Assembly (NCBI GenBank): GCA_002929055.1
Contig: PERY01000015.1
Location: forward strand, 1-64,000
DNA: 64,000 nucleotides
From: Methylocystis sp.
Lineage (GTDB): Bacteria > Pseudomonadota > Alphaproteobacteria > Rhizobiales > Beijerinckiaceae
Reading direction: 5' to 3'
A program made the position numbers and the translations under genes. The notes under the pieces are model-generated. The model was given only the letters and a program-made list of their open reading frames with translations, had not been told where the DNA came from and did no database searches. Shown here in pieces: positions 7,929-15,758 of this stretch. Numbering within the stretch: the first letter of the stretch is position 1; each line of letters starts with the position of its first letter.

Positions 7929-8570
7929 CTATCTGCGCGTTAGATTCAAAAGCCGCTTGCACTCCTCGATTTCCGCCAGCGCCTCCCGCAGGATCACAGC
8001 CTGTTCCTGATCCAGCCTTCGCGTGACGATGACAGGTGGATGGGCCAGGGCCGGCGGCGATGCGTGCGGGGGGGCGGGTGGCGCGTCCGGGAATTCAAAG
8101 ACCGGCTCCAAATGCGGGTGCACGGTCTCGGGCGCATCCGCGACCGGTGGCGGCGGAATCGGCGGCGCGTCGGGGAAAGGGTTTTCGGCAGGCACGGGCT
8201 GGGCGAGCGTCGGGAAGTCGAGCGTCGCCTGTCTGTGCGGCGGTTCGGGCGCGGGTTCCGGCGCCTCGCCGCTCTGGCGGCGGCGCAGGTCCTCGATGAC
8301 CGCCTCGACTCCCTGTTCCTTGAGGATGCGCTGCACCCCCTTGATCGTATAGCCCTCGCGATAGAGCAGGTGCCGAATCGTCTCGACGAGTTCGATGTCG
8401 CGCGGACGATAGAGCCGCCGGCCGCCAGCGCGCTTGACGGGGTCGATCTCCTTGAAGCGGGTCTCCCAGAAGCGCAGCACATGCTGCGGGAGATCCAGTC
8501 GCTCCGCGACCTCTCCGATCGTGCGCAGCGTGGCGATGTCTTCTCGAACTGTCGCGCTTCTGCCGGCCAA
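7929..8570 (-). CDS. MerR-family transcriptional regulator (alphaproteobacterial type)
   Basis: This 213-residue protein has an N-terminal MerR winged helix ([25 protein letters not shown], then [20 protein letters not shown]). A Pro-rich low-complexity middle follows, and then a short C-terminal helix ([18 protein letters not shown]). It lacks the metal-binding cysteines of MerR/CueR. Proteins of this form normally follow ihfA and precede tRNA-Pro in this class; here the tRNA is present but ihfA is not. The start is TTG 8570 with GAGGAG 5 nt upstream. Target genes are unknown. Confidence 0.85.
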   Translation of the reverse strand: MAGRSATVREDIATLRTIGEVAERLDLPQHVLRFWETRFKEIDPVKRAGGRRLYRPRDIELVETIRHLLYREGYTIKGVQRILKEQGVEAVIEDLRRRQSGEAPEPAPEPPHRQATLDFPTLAQPVPAENPFPDAPPIPPPPVADAPETVHPHLEPVFEFPDAPPAPPHASPPALAHPPVIVTRRLDQEQAVILREALAEIEECKRLLNLTRR

Positions 8571-8715
8571 CGTCGCTCCTCGACTCAGTGCTGCGCCATT
8601 CTTACATCGCGATGCGGCGCCTTTTCAGCCGAAATTCGGGCGCCGCCCGGACAGGCTGCGCGCGAGGTGTGGACAAGCCCGCGCGCCATCCCTTAACTGC
8701 CGGGAGAAAAGAAAC

Positions 8716-9843
8716 ATGAGCGAGCGCGCAATGGACGAGTGGCTTCTCTTTCCGCATCCCGCGCCGGAAGTCCGGCATCACGCCACGCAGGAAAACGCCG
8801 TCGCGGTCCGCAACTGGCTATGGGTCGTCGCCGCGCTTGTCTTTTTGATGGTCATCGTCGGCGGCGCGACGCGGCTGACGGAGTCCGGCCTCTCGATCGT
8901 CGAATGGAAGCCGGTGACGGGCGTGCTGCCGCCCCTTTCGCACAGGGAATGGCTCGAAGCCTTCGAGGACTACAAGAAAATTCCCCAATACAAGGAGCTT
9001 TTCCCGGACATGGACCTTGCCGGGTTCAAGTTCATCTACGCCTGGGAATGGGCGCACCGGCTGCTGGGGCGGATCATCGGCGTGGTCTTCGCCGTCCCGC
9101 TCATCTGGCTCTGGGCGACGAAGCGCATTCCTTCCTCGGTGAAGCCCAAGCTTCTCGGCATCCTTGCGCTGGGCGCGCTGCAGGGCGGCGTCGGATGGTG
9201 GATGGTCTCGTCGGGCCTCGTTCATCGCACCGAGGTCGCGCAGGAGCGGCTGGCGATCCATCTCGTCATCGCGGCCCTGATCTTTTCGTCCTGCCTCTGG
9301 GTCGCGGGCGGGCTCGGCCCGCGCAGGCCCTCCGCCGCGCATGATCATGCCGGCCGGCTACGCGCATTCGGGCTCGTCATCCTGGGGCTTCTCTTCGTGC
9401 AGATTTTCATGGGCGGGATCGTCGCGGGGCTGCGCGCCGGACTTGTCGACAACACCTGGCCCATGATGGAGGGCGCCCTCGTTCCGCCGACGGACTCGCT
9501 GTGGCCGAAGGATCCTTGGTGGATCAATATCGTTGATACGCCCGTCACGGCGCAGTTCTTCCACCGCATGATCGCCTATGCGATTTTCGCGCTCGCTTTG
9601 GCGCACCTTGTGGATGCGCTGATGAACGCCTCCGGCAAGGCGCGCCGCGGCGCCGTGATCCTCTTCGCGCATGTCGTGGCGCAGGTTGCGCTCGGCGTCA
9701 TGACCTTGCTGCTTGTCGAGCCGCCATATGCGGGGACGCCGCACATCCTCCTTGCGCTCGCGCATCAGGCGGTCGGCCTCGCCGTGCTCGCCGCCGCGAC
9801 GCTTCAGGCGCGGCGTCTCGTCCAGGATCTTTCGGAGGCATAA
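8716..9843 (+). CDS. ctaA: Heme A synthase (COX15/CtaA)
   Basis: This 375-residue polytopic enzyme converts heme O to heme A for cytochrome oxidase. Visible family features are GGATRLTESGLSIVEWKPVTG in helix 1-loop, the heme-ligand segment AWEWAHRLLGRIIG, the second-half repeat TAQFFHRMIAYAIF and the late ALAHQAVGLAVL helix. The track start (8434) is antisense to the MerR gene. I chose ATG 8716, after GGGAGAAAAG. The next gene starts 3 nt downstream, so heme A synthase heads an operon with the DUF692 cassette. Confidence 0.93.
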   Translation: MSERAMDEWLLFPHPAPEVRHHATQENAVAVRNWLWVVAALVFLMVIVGGATRLTESGLSIVEWKPVTGVLPPLSHREWLEAFEDYKKIPQYKELFPDMDLAGFKFIYAWEWAHRLLGRIIGVVFAVPLIWLWATKRIPSSVKPKLLGILALGALQGGVGWWMVSSGLVHRTEVAQERLAIHLVIAALIFSSCLWVAGGLGPRRPSAAHDHAGRLRAFGLVILGLLFVQIFMGGIVAGLRAGLVDNTWPMMEGALVPPTDSLWPKDPWWINIVDTPVTAQFFHRMIAYAIFALALAHLVDALMNASGKARRGAVILFAHVVAQVALGVMTLLLVEPPYAGTPHILLALAHQAVGLAVLAAATLQARRLVQDLSEA

Positions 9844-9846
9844 GCC

Positions 9847-10782
9847 GTGGAGAATTTACCGTTTCTCTCTCTGCCGGGTCCGGAATTCCTCAACGTCTTC
9901 GGCGTCCTCGCGATCATCGTTCTCGTCGCGGCATGGATCGCCATTCGGCTCGCCGATCGCACGGATGTCCGTCCGCCGCCGCCCGTTCCGCAAAAGCCCG
10001 ACCCCATCGAGGTCGCCTTCCTGCAAGGCGGGGTGAATCAGGTCATCCGCACGGTTGTCTATGATCTCGTGCAGCGGGGTTACGCCGCGCTCGCGCCGGA
10101 AGATCGCATTGTCTACACCAACAAGACGCCGCAGCCGGGCGAGCTGGACCCGGTTGAAGCGCGGGTGCTCGAATCCATTCAGGCGAAGCCCAAGGCGCAT
10201 GAGCTGTTCAGCAATCTCACCGCGCGCCGGACGCTGCTGGAACGGCTGGAGCCGGTGCGCGCGCGTCTCGCCGCGCAGGATCTCATCAAGCCTGACTCGG
10301 TGAAAATCTGGCGCACGCGCGCGCAGATTTTCGGCACGCTGGCCCTCTTAGGCTTCGCTAGCGCGAAAATTTACGTCGCGCTGAGCACGGGCCACAAGAA
10401 CGTCTCCTACCTCATCTTCCTCTGCATCGCGGCCCTTCTGGCGCTGTTCGTGCTCTGCTACGCGCTCACGCGCAAACATGCGAGCCGGCGCGGACGGGCC
10501 TGGCTCGAAGCGATGAAGACCGCATATGAGCCTCGGCTCAAAGAGGCGGTCTCGCATATCGGCTCGCCAGGGCCAGAGGCGCGTGCTTTCGAAGGCGCCT
10601 CGCTCTTCCTCATCGGGCTTTACGGCTTCTCCGCGCTGAAGGGCACGAGCGAGGAGATGTTCGCCACGCATTTCAAGCGCGCCTCCGGCGATGGCGGCGG
10701 CGGCTGCGGCTCGAGCTGCGGCGGCTCCTGCGGCAGTGGCGACGGGGGAGGCGGCTGTGGCGGCTGCGGCGGCGGGGATTGA
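9847..10782 (+). CDS. TIGR04222-type membrane protein with Gly/Cys-rich tail
   Basis: This 311-residue protein starts at GTG 9847. It has an N-terminal transmembrane helix (VFGVLAIIVLVAAWIAI), then a cytosolic region (EVAFLQGGVNQVIRTVVYDLVQRGY, AHELF). Two more helices lie around residues 158-200. The C terminus is strikingly low-complexity: GDGGGGCGSSCGGSCGSGDG then GGGCGGCGGGD, with five cysteines. I recall TIGR04222-type proteins having such tails and sitting next to DUF692 genes, as here. The tail looks like a substrate for the downstream MNIO enzyme; that is inference. The last codons overlap the probable start of that enzyme. Confidence 0.85.
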   Translation: MENLPFLSLPGPEFLNVFGVLAIIVLVAAWIAIRLADRTDVRPPPPVPQKPDPIEVAFLQGGVNQVIRTVVYDLVQRGYAALAPEDRIVYTNKTPQPGELDPVEARVLESIQAKPKAHELFSNLTARRTLLERLEPVRARLAAQDLIKPDSVKIWRTRAQIFGTLALLGFASAKIYVALSTGHKNVSYLIFLCIAALLALFVLCYALTRKHASRRGRAWLEAMKTAYEPRLKEAVSHIGSPGPEARAFEGASLFLIGLYGFSALKGTSEEMFATHFKRASGDGGGGCGSSCGGSCGSGDGGGGCGGCGGGD

Positions 10783-11605
10783 AGCGCCGGCCCTCGGCTC
10801 CGGCATCGGCTATCGGCCGCAGTTTCGCGCCGATCTCTTCGAGAACCGCGCGCGCGTCGACTTTCTCGAAATCATCGCCGACCACTACTTCGACGCCCCG
10901 GCGGAGAAGCTGAAGGAACTCGACCTCCTGCGCGCGCATTTTCCCCTCGTCGCGCACGGGCTCGACCTTTCCATCGGCAGCGCGGAAGGGATCGACCCCG
11001 CCTATCTCGACAAATTCGCGCAACTCGTCGCGCGCATCGATCCGCCCTGGTGGAGCGAGCATCTGTGTTTCACCCGCGCGGGCGGGATCGACATCGGCCA
11101 TCTCGCGGCGCTGCCCTATAAGCAGGAGGCCATCGACGTCGTCGCCCGTAATGTCGAGACGGTGCGAAGGCGCATCAAGGCGCCGCTCGTGCTCGAGAAC
11201 ATCACGACAGTGGTGAGCGTGCCCGGCGGCGAAATGGACGAGCCCGAATTTCTGACGCGCACACTCGACGCCACCGGTTGCGGCTGGCTCTGCGACGTCG
11301 CCAATCTCTATACGAACGCCGTCAATCACGGCGTCGATCTCGACGCGAGTTTTGAGCGCTGGCCCTGGCATCGGCTGGTGCAGATCCATTACGCCGGCGG
11401 GCGCTGGAGCGGCGGCGTGCTGATCGACAGCCACGACTCGGCGACAAGTGAAGCGGTGTGGGCGCTCTACGATCGCATCGTCGCGCGTGCGCCGGTGAAG
11501 GGCGTCATCCTCGAGCGCGACGAGCGTCTGCCGCCTTTCGCCGAACTGCTCGACGAACTGGCCCGCGCACGCGCGACACTGACGGAGCGGGGCCGATGGC
11601 GCTAG
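10757..11605 (+). CDS. DUF692 family MNIO (multinuclear non-heme iron oxidative) enzyme
   Basis: This TIM-barrel enzyme belongs to the DUF692/MbnB/BufB family, whose members oxidatively modify cysteines or asparagines in peptides. The core begins APALGSGIGYRP. Probable metal-ligand segments are PLVAHGLDLSIGS, WWSEHLCFTR, LVLENITT, WLCDVANLYTNAVNHG, VQIHYAGG, LIDSHDSATS and VILERDERLPPF. The track start (10691) gives an Ala-rich shadow of the upstream Cys/Gly tail. GTG 10757, preceded by GGGGGAGG at 6 nt, is the better start (282 residues), so it overlaps the upstream gene by 26 nt. It overlaps the partner gene by 10 nt. Confidence 0.9.
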   Translation: MAAAAAGIEAPALGSGIGYRPQFRADLFENRARVDFLEIIADHYFDAPAEKLKELDLLRAHFPLVAHGLDLSIGSAEGIDPAYLDKFAQLVARIDPPWWSEHLCFTRAGGIDIGHLAALPYKQEAIDVVARNVETVRRRIKAPLVLENITTVVSVPGGEMDEPEFLTRTLDATGCGWLCDVANLYTNAVNHGVDLDASFERWPWHRLVQIHYAGGRWSGGVLIDSHDSATSEAVWALYDRIVARAPVKGVILERDERLPPFAELLDELARARATLTERGRWR

Positions 11606-12153
11606 GCGAGACGCAGGCGCTGCTCGCGCGCCTCTTCACGGATGTAGCGGCGCGACGGGCGTTCTTCGCCGCTCCGCAGGCCGAGGCCTTGCGCTACGGG
11701 CTGAGCGACGAGGAGGCGGCGACGCTGGCGGGCCTCGATCGCGGGGAAGTCGAGTCTTTCGCGAAAAGCCTTCTCGGCAAGCGCGCGCTCGATACCCGCA
11801 AGACGCTGCCGCTCACGGCGCGGGCGCTGGGGGACAGATTCGATCGGCTTCTATTCGAGGCCATTGATGCGCCGACGAAGGAGCGGCATCGCGGCGACGC
11901 CGCAGCGCTCGCGCAACGCCTCGCGACGACGCCTTGCAGTCCGCCGTGGATCGCTGATCTGGCGCGCTACGAAATGGCCTTTGTCGACGCCCGCCGGTCA
12001 GGCTTCGTTGCGCTGGCGCGCCGTTTCGCGTGGCCTGTAAACGACATCGCGCGCCAGCTTGCCGCGGGCGCGCGTCCGGACGTTTCTCCCCGCGGGCGCG
12101 TCGGGCTTTGGTTCCGCGCGCCGCAGGGACGAATGTTCCATCATATGTTCTAG
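11596..12153 (+). CDS. DUF692-associated partner protein (DUF2063/MbnC-like role)
   Basis: This 185-residue, mainly helical soluble protein follows the MNIO gene with a 10-nt overlap. It begins MALGETQALLARLFTDVAARR and has RFAWPVNDIARQLAAG and a C-terminal RVGLWFRAPQGRMFHHMF. In MNIO systems the second gene usually encodes a recognition subunit (DUF2063/MbnC/BufC-like) that delivers the substrate. Position and size fit that role, but sequence similarity to DUF2063 is not obvious to me. Its stop codon overlaps the stop codon of the convergent FliJ-like gene (CTAG). Confidence 0.7.
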   Translation: MALGETQALLARLFTDVAARRAFFAAPQAEALRYGLSDEEAATLAGLDRGEVESFAKSLLGKRALDTRKTLPLTARALGDRFDRLLFEAIDAPTKERHRGDAAALAQRLATTPCSPPWIADLARYEMAFVDARRSGFVALARRFAWPVNDIARQLAAGARPDVSPRGRVGLWFRAPQGRMFHHMF

Positions 12154-12542
12154 CGGCGGTAGGCCTGCGTCATTTCCATTTGCTGGCGCTCGGCGACGAC
12201 CTCGATCATACCGCGATCTCGGGCTTCCTGGTTCTGCGCCTTGGAAAGCTCCTCATTCGCTTCCTTGAACTGCGCCTCGGCTTCTTCAAGCTGGCCGCGC
12301 AACTCATTGATGGAAGCGACGATATTGTCGCGCCGCGTGCGCGCAGCCCGGGCATAGGTCGGGTAGGCGAAATGGCTGGGGTCGGAAATATTGGCGCGCT
12401 GCTCTTCATGCGAAATCTCGCGGTCGAGTTCGTTCGACATGCGCGTGAATTCACTGATCATCGTGTTGAGCTGCACGACGCGCCGGCGTTTTTCTTCGGC
12501 CTGAAAACGTTTCAGGCGGACAAGCGTATCCCGCGACTTCAT
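12150..12542 (-). CDS. FliJ-like coiled-coil protein
   Basis: This 130-residue, almost entirely helical and charged protein begins MKSRDTLVRLKRFQAEEKRR. It continues with long heptad-rich stretches (NELDREISHEEQRAN, SINELRGQLEEAEAQFKEAN). Length and composition match FliJ-type flagellar export chaperones of Rhizobiales. I chose internal ATG 12542 rather than 12566 because family members start MKSRD-like. No other flagellar gene is adjacent, so the assignment rests on sequence character only. Confidence 0.65.
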   Translation of the reverse strand: MKSRDTLVRLKRFQAEEKRRRVVQLNTMISEFTRMSNELDREISHEEQRANISDPSHFAYPTYARAARTRRDNIVASINELRGQLEEAEAQFKEANEELSKAQNQEARDRGMIEVVAERQQMEMTQAYRR

Positions 12543-12714
12543 GCGTTGAACTCCGTTACGCGACACTTATGCGAAACAAACTATTAACTCCGCGAGACAG
12601 GCTTAATATGCATGGCGTAGGTTGCTCTTTTGTTACCGTGATAGAAAATTTGGCCCGCGCATTGCCCTTTGCGCCCTACCTACCTTCGAGGGAGGCGACG
12701 AAGGAGGCCGAACC

Positions 12715-13374
12715 ATGCGGATCACTTCCCTCACGATCGGCGCGCTCTTCGCTTTCGGCGTCTGCAGCGCGCTCGGGCAGACAAGCGGCCTGCGCCTCGC
12801 AAATAAACTCGACTGGAAGCCCTCGCCCGCGGCGCTCCCGCGCGGGGCCGAGGTCGCCGTCCTGTTCGGCGATCCGCAGGCATCCGGGCCATTCGTCGTT
12901 CGCTTGCGCGCGCCCGCCGGCTATCAGGTGCCTGCGCACAAGCATCCCGATCTCGAAACGGTGACTGTGATTTCCGGCGTATTGCGGCTCGGTCAAGGTC
13001 AGCGCATCGATCCGGCGACCGAGACATACCTCCACGCGGGCGACTTCCTCTACGCCATGCCTGGCATGGGGCACTGGATAGCTGTCAATGAGGACGCAGT
13101 GCTGCAAGTCACCGGCACGGGGCCCTGGCAGGTTGACTATTTCGACCCGCGGGACAAGCCGCGATCCCGCGCCCGGCGCGCCGGGGACGGGCGAGGACGT
13201 CTGCCCCGAGTGCCACGGCTCGGGCAAGACAACCGACCGGCTGACAGGAACGCAGATCGACGCGCCCTGCCCCCGCTGCGACGGCGCCGGCCGCATCATC
13301 AAGGGCATCGGCGGCGGTTGATTTTGAGCCAAACTCTCTCGATCGGGCTGAGCGATTGGCGACTAAACAAATAG
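12715..13374 (+). CDS. Secreted cupin protein, 3' end running on out of frame
   Basis: A very good ribosome-binding site (AAGGAGG) precedes ATG 12715. The protein has a signal peptide (MRITSLTIGALFAFGVCSALGQ) and one cupin domain. The metal-binding half-motif PAHKHPDLETVTVISG is visible, as is the second motif DFLYAMPGMGHWI. A normal cupin of this type would end near QVDYFDPRDKP, about base 13165. Here the frame stays open for about 70 more Arg/Pro-rich residues. These look like the shadow of the zinc-finger ORF in the next frame. The true C terminus is therefore doubtful; a lost stop codon or a frameshift is likely. Confidence 0.75.
   Translation: MRITSLTIGALFAFGVCSALGQTSGLRLANKLDWKPSPAALPRGAEVAVLFGDPQASGPFVVRLRAPAGYQVPAHKHPDLETVTVISGVLRLGQGQRIDPATETYLHAGDFLYAMPGMGHWIAVNEDAVLQVTGTGPWQVDYFDPRDKPRSRARRAGDGRGRLPRVPRLGQDNRPADRNADRRALPPLRRRRPHHQGHRRRLILSQTLSIGLSDWRLNK
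13088..13321 (+). CDS. CxxCxGxG zinc-finger protein overlapping the cupin gene
   Basis: The C-terminal part PAPGAPGTGEDVCPECHGSG then CPRCDGAGRIIKGIGGG is a convincing small DnaJ-type zinc-binding protein of a kind common in proteobacteria. Those proteins usually consist of just this roughly 60-residue unit. The start is uncertain: ATG 13088 lies inside the cupin domain, and TTG 13133 would give 62 residues. Both starts overlap the cupin coding region in another frame. This suggests that a spacer between two genes was deleted, or that an original cupin-zinc finger fusion was frameshifted. Confidence 0.6.
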   Translation: MRTQCCKSPARGPGRLTISTRGTSRDPAPGAPGTGEDVCPECHGSGKTTDRLTGTQIDAPCPRCDGAGRIIKGIGGG

Positions 13375-13443
13375 CAAACCTTTGCTTTTCCGCACGCCAG
13401 GGGCTTTGCTCTCCGGCGTGTTCCGGGAGAGTTGGGGGCTGAA

Positions 13444-13806
13444 ATGAAGACGAAGCGCTGGGTTCTGTCTGTTGTCATGGCGGCTTGCGCCGTCTCCGCC
13501 GAAGCGGCGCCCGTCGCGCCTGCATCTCGCGTCGGGTCGGACGCCATCACATTTGCGCGCGGCGGCGGCTTCCGGATGGGTCCGGTAGGCCCGGGCGTCG
13601 GCTACCGAGGCGGCGCCTATTACGGCGGTTGGCGGCGTCCTTATGCCTGGGCGCCGGGCGGAGCCATTGCGGCGGGAGCGGCGATCGGCGTCATGTCCGC
13701 TGCGGCCGCGGCCAGCTATGCGACGATGGCTGCGCCCGCCGACGGCATGTGCTGGTATTACACCGACGACAGCGGGACGCAGGGTTTCTGGGACGTCTGC
13801 CAGTAA
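13444..13806 (+). CDS. Small Gly/Ala-rich secreted protein
   Basis: This 120-residue exported protein starts at ATG 13444 with signal peptide MKTKRWVLSVVMAACAVSAEA. A Gly-rich segment follows (GGGFRMGPVGPGVGYRGGAY), then a hydrophobic Ala-rich helix (GAIAAGAAIGVMSAAAAASYA). The C terminus GMCWYYTDDSGTQGFWDVC contains two cysteines. This tail is recurrent in small Rhizobiales secreted proteins of unknown function. It is monocistronic by position. Confidence 0.7.
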   Translation: MKTKRWVLSVVMAACAVSAEAAPVAPASRVGSDAITFARGGGFRMGPVGPGVGYRGGAYYGGWRRPYAWAPGGAIAAGAAIGVMSAAAAASYATMAAPADGMCWYYTDDSGTQGFWDVCQ

Positions 13807-13816
13807 CGCCATCCCA

Positions 13817-14323
13817 TCACGGTCCGGCGATGGCCTCGCGAATGGGCTTGCCGCCGACAAAGAGATCCTCGATGGCCCAGTCGCCGTCGAGGATGCGCAC
13901 CACGAGCCATGCGTCCCTGTCGCGCGCGTGCTTGCGATATATCACTTCCGCCGCCGGCGCCTTTGTTTCTTCGAGATAGAAGCGGTCGAAGGGCAAGGGC
14001 AGGCCCTGCGTCGAGAAGCGCTCCGAAAGGCGCAGCGTCAGATAGGGCTTGCCCTCAGGCGGCGTGAGCAAAACTTCCCCGAAGCGGGCGAAGCCATCGG
14101 CGCCGACTTCGATCGGCGCATAGACCTTCGCGCCGGGCGCCAATGTGGTCCCCTTCGGCAATATTGGCAGATTGTCCCGGAAGCTCAGGGCGACATATCT
14201 GCCGCGGAAAGCGTCATAAGGATCGACGGGCGCCGTCTGGAACCTGAACGCCGCGCCACGCGCGAGCGTGCGCTCCTGGCGCCACGCGATGCTCGCGGGC
14301 GCAGCAAGCTGAAAGAGGCACAT
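13817..14323 (-). CDS. GDYXXLXY-type protein, 5' end interrupted by in-frame TGA
   Basis: This 168-residue protein has an N-terminal hydrophobic segment. Its DPYDAFRGRYVALSF block is the characteristic GDYxxLxY-like motif of proteins paired with DUF2157. An ATG at 14359 overlaps the DUF2157 stop as ATGA and is in frame with this ORF, but a TGA follows after four codons (MKRA-stop). The reading frame then continues VPVAFAAMCLFQ into the annotated ORF. The present start (ATG 14323) is therefore either a reinitiation site or the truncated remains of the original start. Function unknown, envelope-associated. Confidence 0.75.
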   Translation of the reverse strand: MCLFQLAAPASIAWRQERTLARGAAFRFQTAPVDPYDAFRGRYVALSFRDNLPILPKGTTLAPGAKVYAPIEVGADGFARFGEVLLTPPEGKPYLTLRLSERFSTQGLPLPFDRFYLEETKAPAAEVIYRKHARDRDAWLVVRILDGDWAIEDLFVGGKPIREAIAGP

Positions 14324-14355
14324 GGCGGCGAAAGCAACCGGAACTCACGCGCGCT

Positions 14356-15663
14356 TCATTGCGCCGCTCTCCTCTTGCGCAGGAGCATTACATTGGTCAG
14401 CAGGAAGCCCGCGCCAATGACGATGAAGGCGACGCCGCGCGCGACGAAGCCGATGTCGACGTCGAAGAAACGAATGAGGATGAGCGCAGAGAGGATCATC
14501 ATCCCGGCGTTCACCATCGCGAGACGCTGCGCGCGCAGCCCGATGACAAGCACCCCGACGCCAAGAGCGAAAACGTAGAGGTTGAAAGCCGCCGCCGCCA
14601 GCCAGGGCGAGACGGCCGAAACCGCGTAACCTGCGCAGGCGACGACCGGCAGGGAACCCAGAAGCGCGGAACCGACGTCGCGCCTTTTCAGAGCGTCAGC
14701 CCACAAGGCGAGGCTGGCGGCGAGCCAGGCGAGCGGGATCGCGTAACCCGCGAGGCTTCCCGTTATAGTCGGGTGTTCCCGCCAGGCGTCTCCAAATGTC
14801 AGGACCAGCGCGACGCCAACGGCGCCGAGAGCGCCGACTTGCAGGAGCGGCCGCTGTCGCGGCGATGTCGCGTGGGGCCACCATTTCGCCCCGGCGAGAA
14901 AAAGAGTGGTCCAGAAGGCGGCATGCCATACGGGTCCGGCGAAACCGAATGTCACTTTGCCGAGCGATATGGCGAAGCCAATCGGGAGCGTTAGCGCGAG
15001 AGTCCAGCCAAAAAGCGCCACGCGCGGACCGTAGCGTCCCTCCCGCATCTCGATGAACCACCAGGGCATGGCGAGGGCCAGCAAGCCCCAATAGCCGAGC
15101 GCCTCGCCGACGCCCCAATTCCCCTGATCCCATGTCCAAGCGGAGTTTATCCCCGCCCACGAGACGATGCCCACGAGATAGAGGATCGCGGGCAGAGTCG
15201 CGCGCAGCAGATAGGCGACCGGCAAGCCGAGGATGACCCAGCTCAGCAGGAAATCCTCGAAGCGCCCGCCGGTGTGATAGGTTTGCGCGACCAGCGCGAT
15301 CGAGGCGCCGATCGCCAGCGTCAGAAATGTCCCCGCCCCCTCGCGCCAGGCGACGCTCTCCGGCCGGCGCGCGAGCGTCCAGCCCACGAGGCCCTGCCCA
15401 AGAAGAAGCGGCGCCAGCGACAGCGCTGCGCGAAGAGGCCGGCCGAAACCGTCCCAATTATGCGCGATGAGCAGGATTATTCCGCCGCCGATGAGCGCCG
15501 CGCCCAGTATGCCGAAGAGCACGATGGCGCGGCTTTGGCCGCCTTCTTCGACGTCTCCATAGCGACTGCGGATCCGGGACGCGGAGTCGGCGTCGATCGT
15601 TCCGTCCCGCAGGAGATCGGGCAACTGGCCATAAAGCCAGGCCACATGTTTGCGATCCTGCAT
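14356..15663 (-). CDS. DUF2157 polytopic membrane protein
   Basis: This 435-residue protein has a soluble N-terminal segment (WLYGQLPDLLRDGTIDADSASRIRSRY) typical of DUF2157. About twelve hydrophobic helices follow (for example ALIGGGIILLIAHNW, then several Trp-rich loops). Function is unknown. It is paired with the GDYXXLXY gene downstream, an arrangement seen in many Gram-negative bacteria, with an ATGA overlap at the original start of that gene. Confidence 0.85.
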   Translation of the reverse strand: MQDRKHVAWLYGQLPDLLRDGTIDADSASRIRSRYGDVEEGGQSRAIVLFGILGAALIGGGIILLIAHNWDGFGRPLRAALSLAPLLLGQGLVGWTLARRPESVAWREGAGTFLTLAIGASIALVAQTYHTGGRFEDFLLSWVILGLPVAYLLRATLPAILYLVGIVSWAGINSAWTWDQGNWGVGEALGYWGLLALAMPWWFIEMREGRYGPRVALFGWTLALTLPIGFAISLGKVTFGFAGPVWHAAFWTTLFLAGAKWWPHATSPRQRPLLQVGALGAVGVALVLTFGDAWREHPTITGSLAGYAIPLAWLAASLALWADALKRRDVGSALLGSLPVVACAGYAVSAVSPWLAAAAFNLYVFALGVGVLVIGLRAQRLAMVNAGMMILSALILIRFFDVDIGFVARGVAFIVIGAGFLLTNVMLLRKRRAAQ

Positions 15664-15758
15664 GGCGGCCGCTCGGGTGAAATGAACTCTTCGATGACGA
15701 GATCAGCGTAAGAAAGAATACAGGAAAAAGAAATGCGGCGCCAATTCTGCGCCACAGA

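Noticed and set aside
9847-12153. Methanobactin operon
   Set aside because: DUF692 plus partner recalls MbnB/MbnC, but there is no short MbnA leader-core peptide, no MATE exporter and no TonB receptor; the Gly/Cys tail of a membrane protein is a different substrate type.
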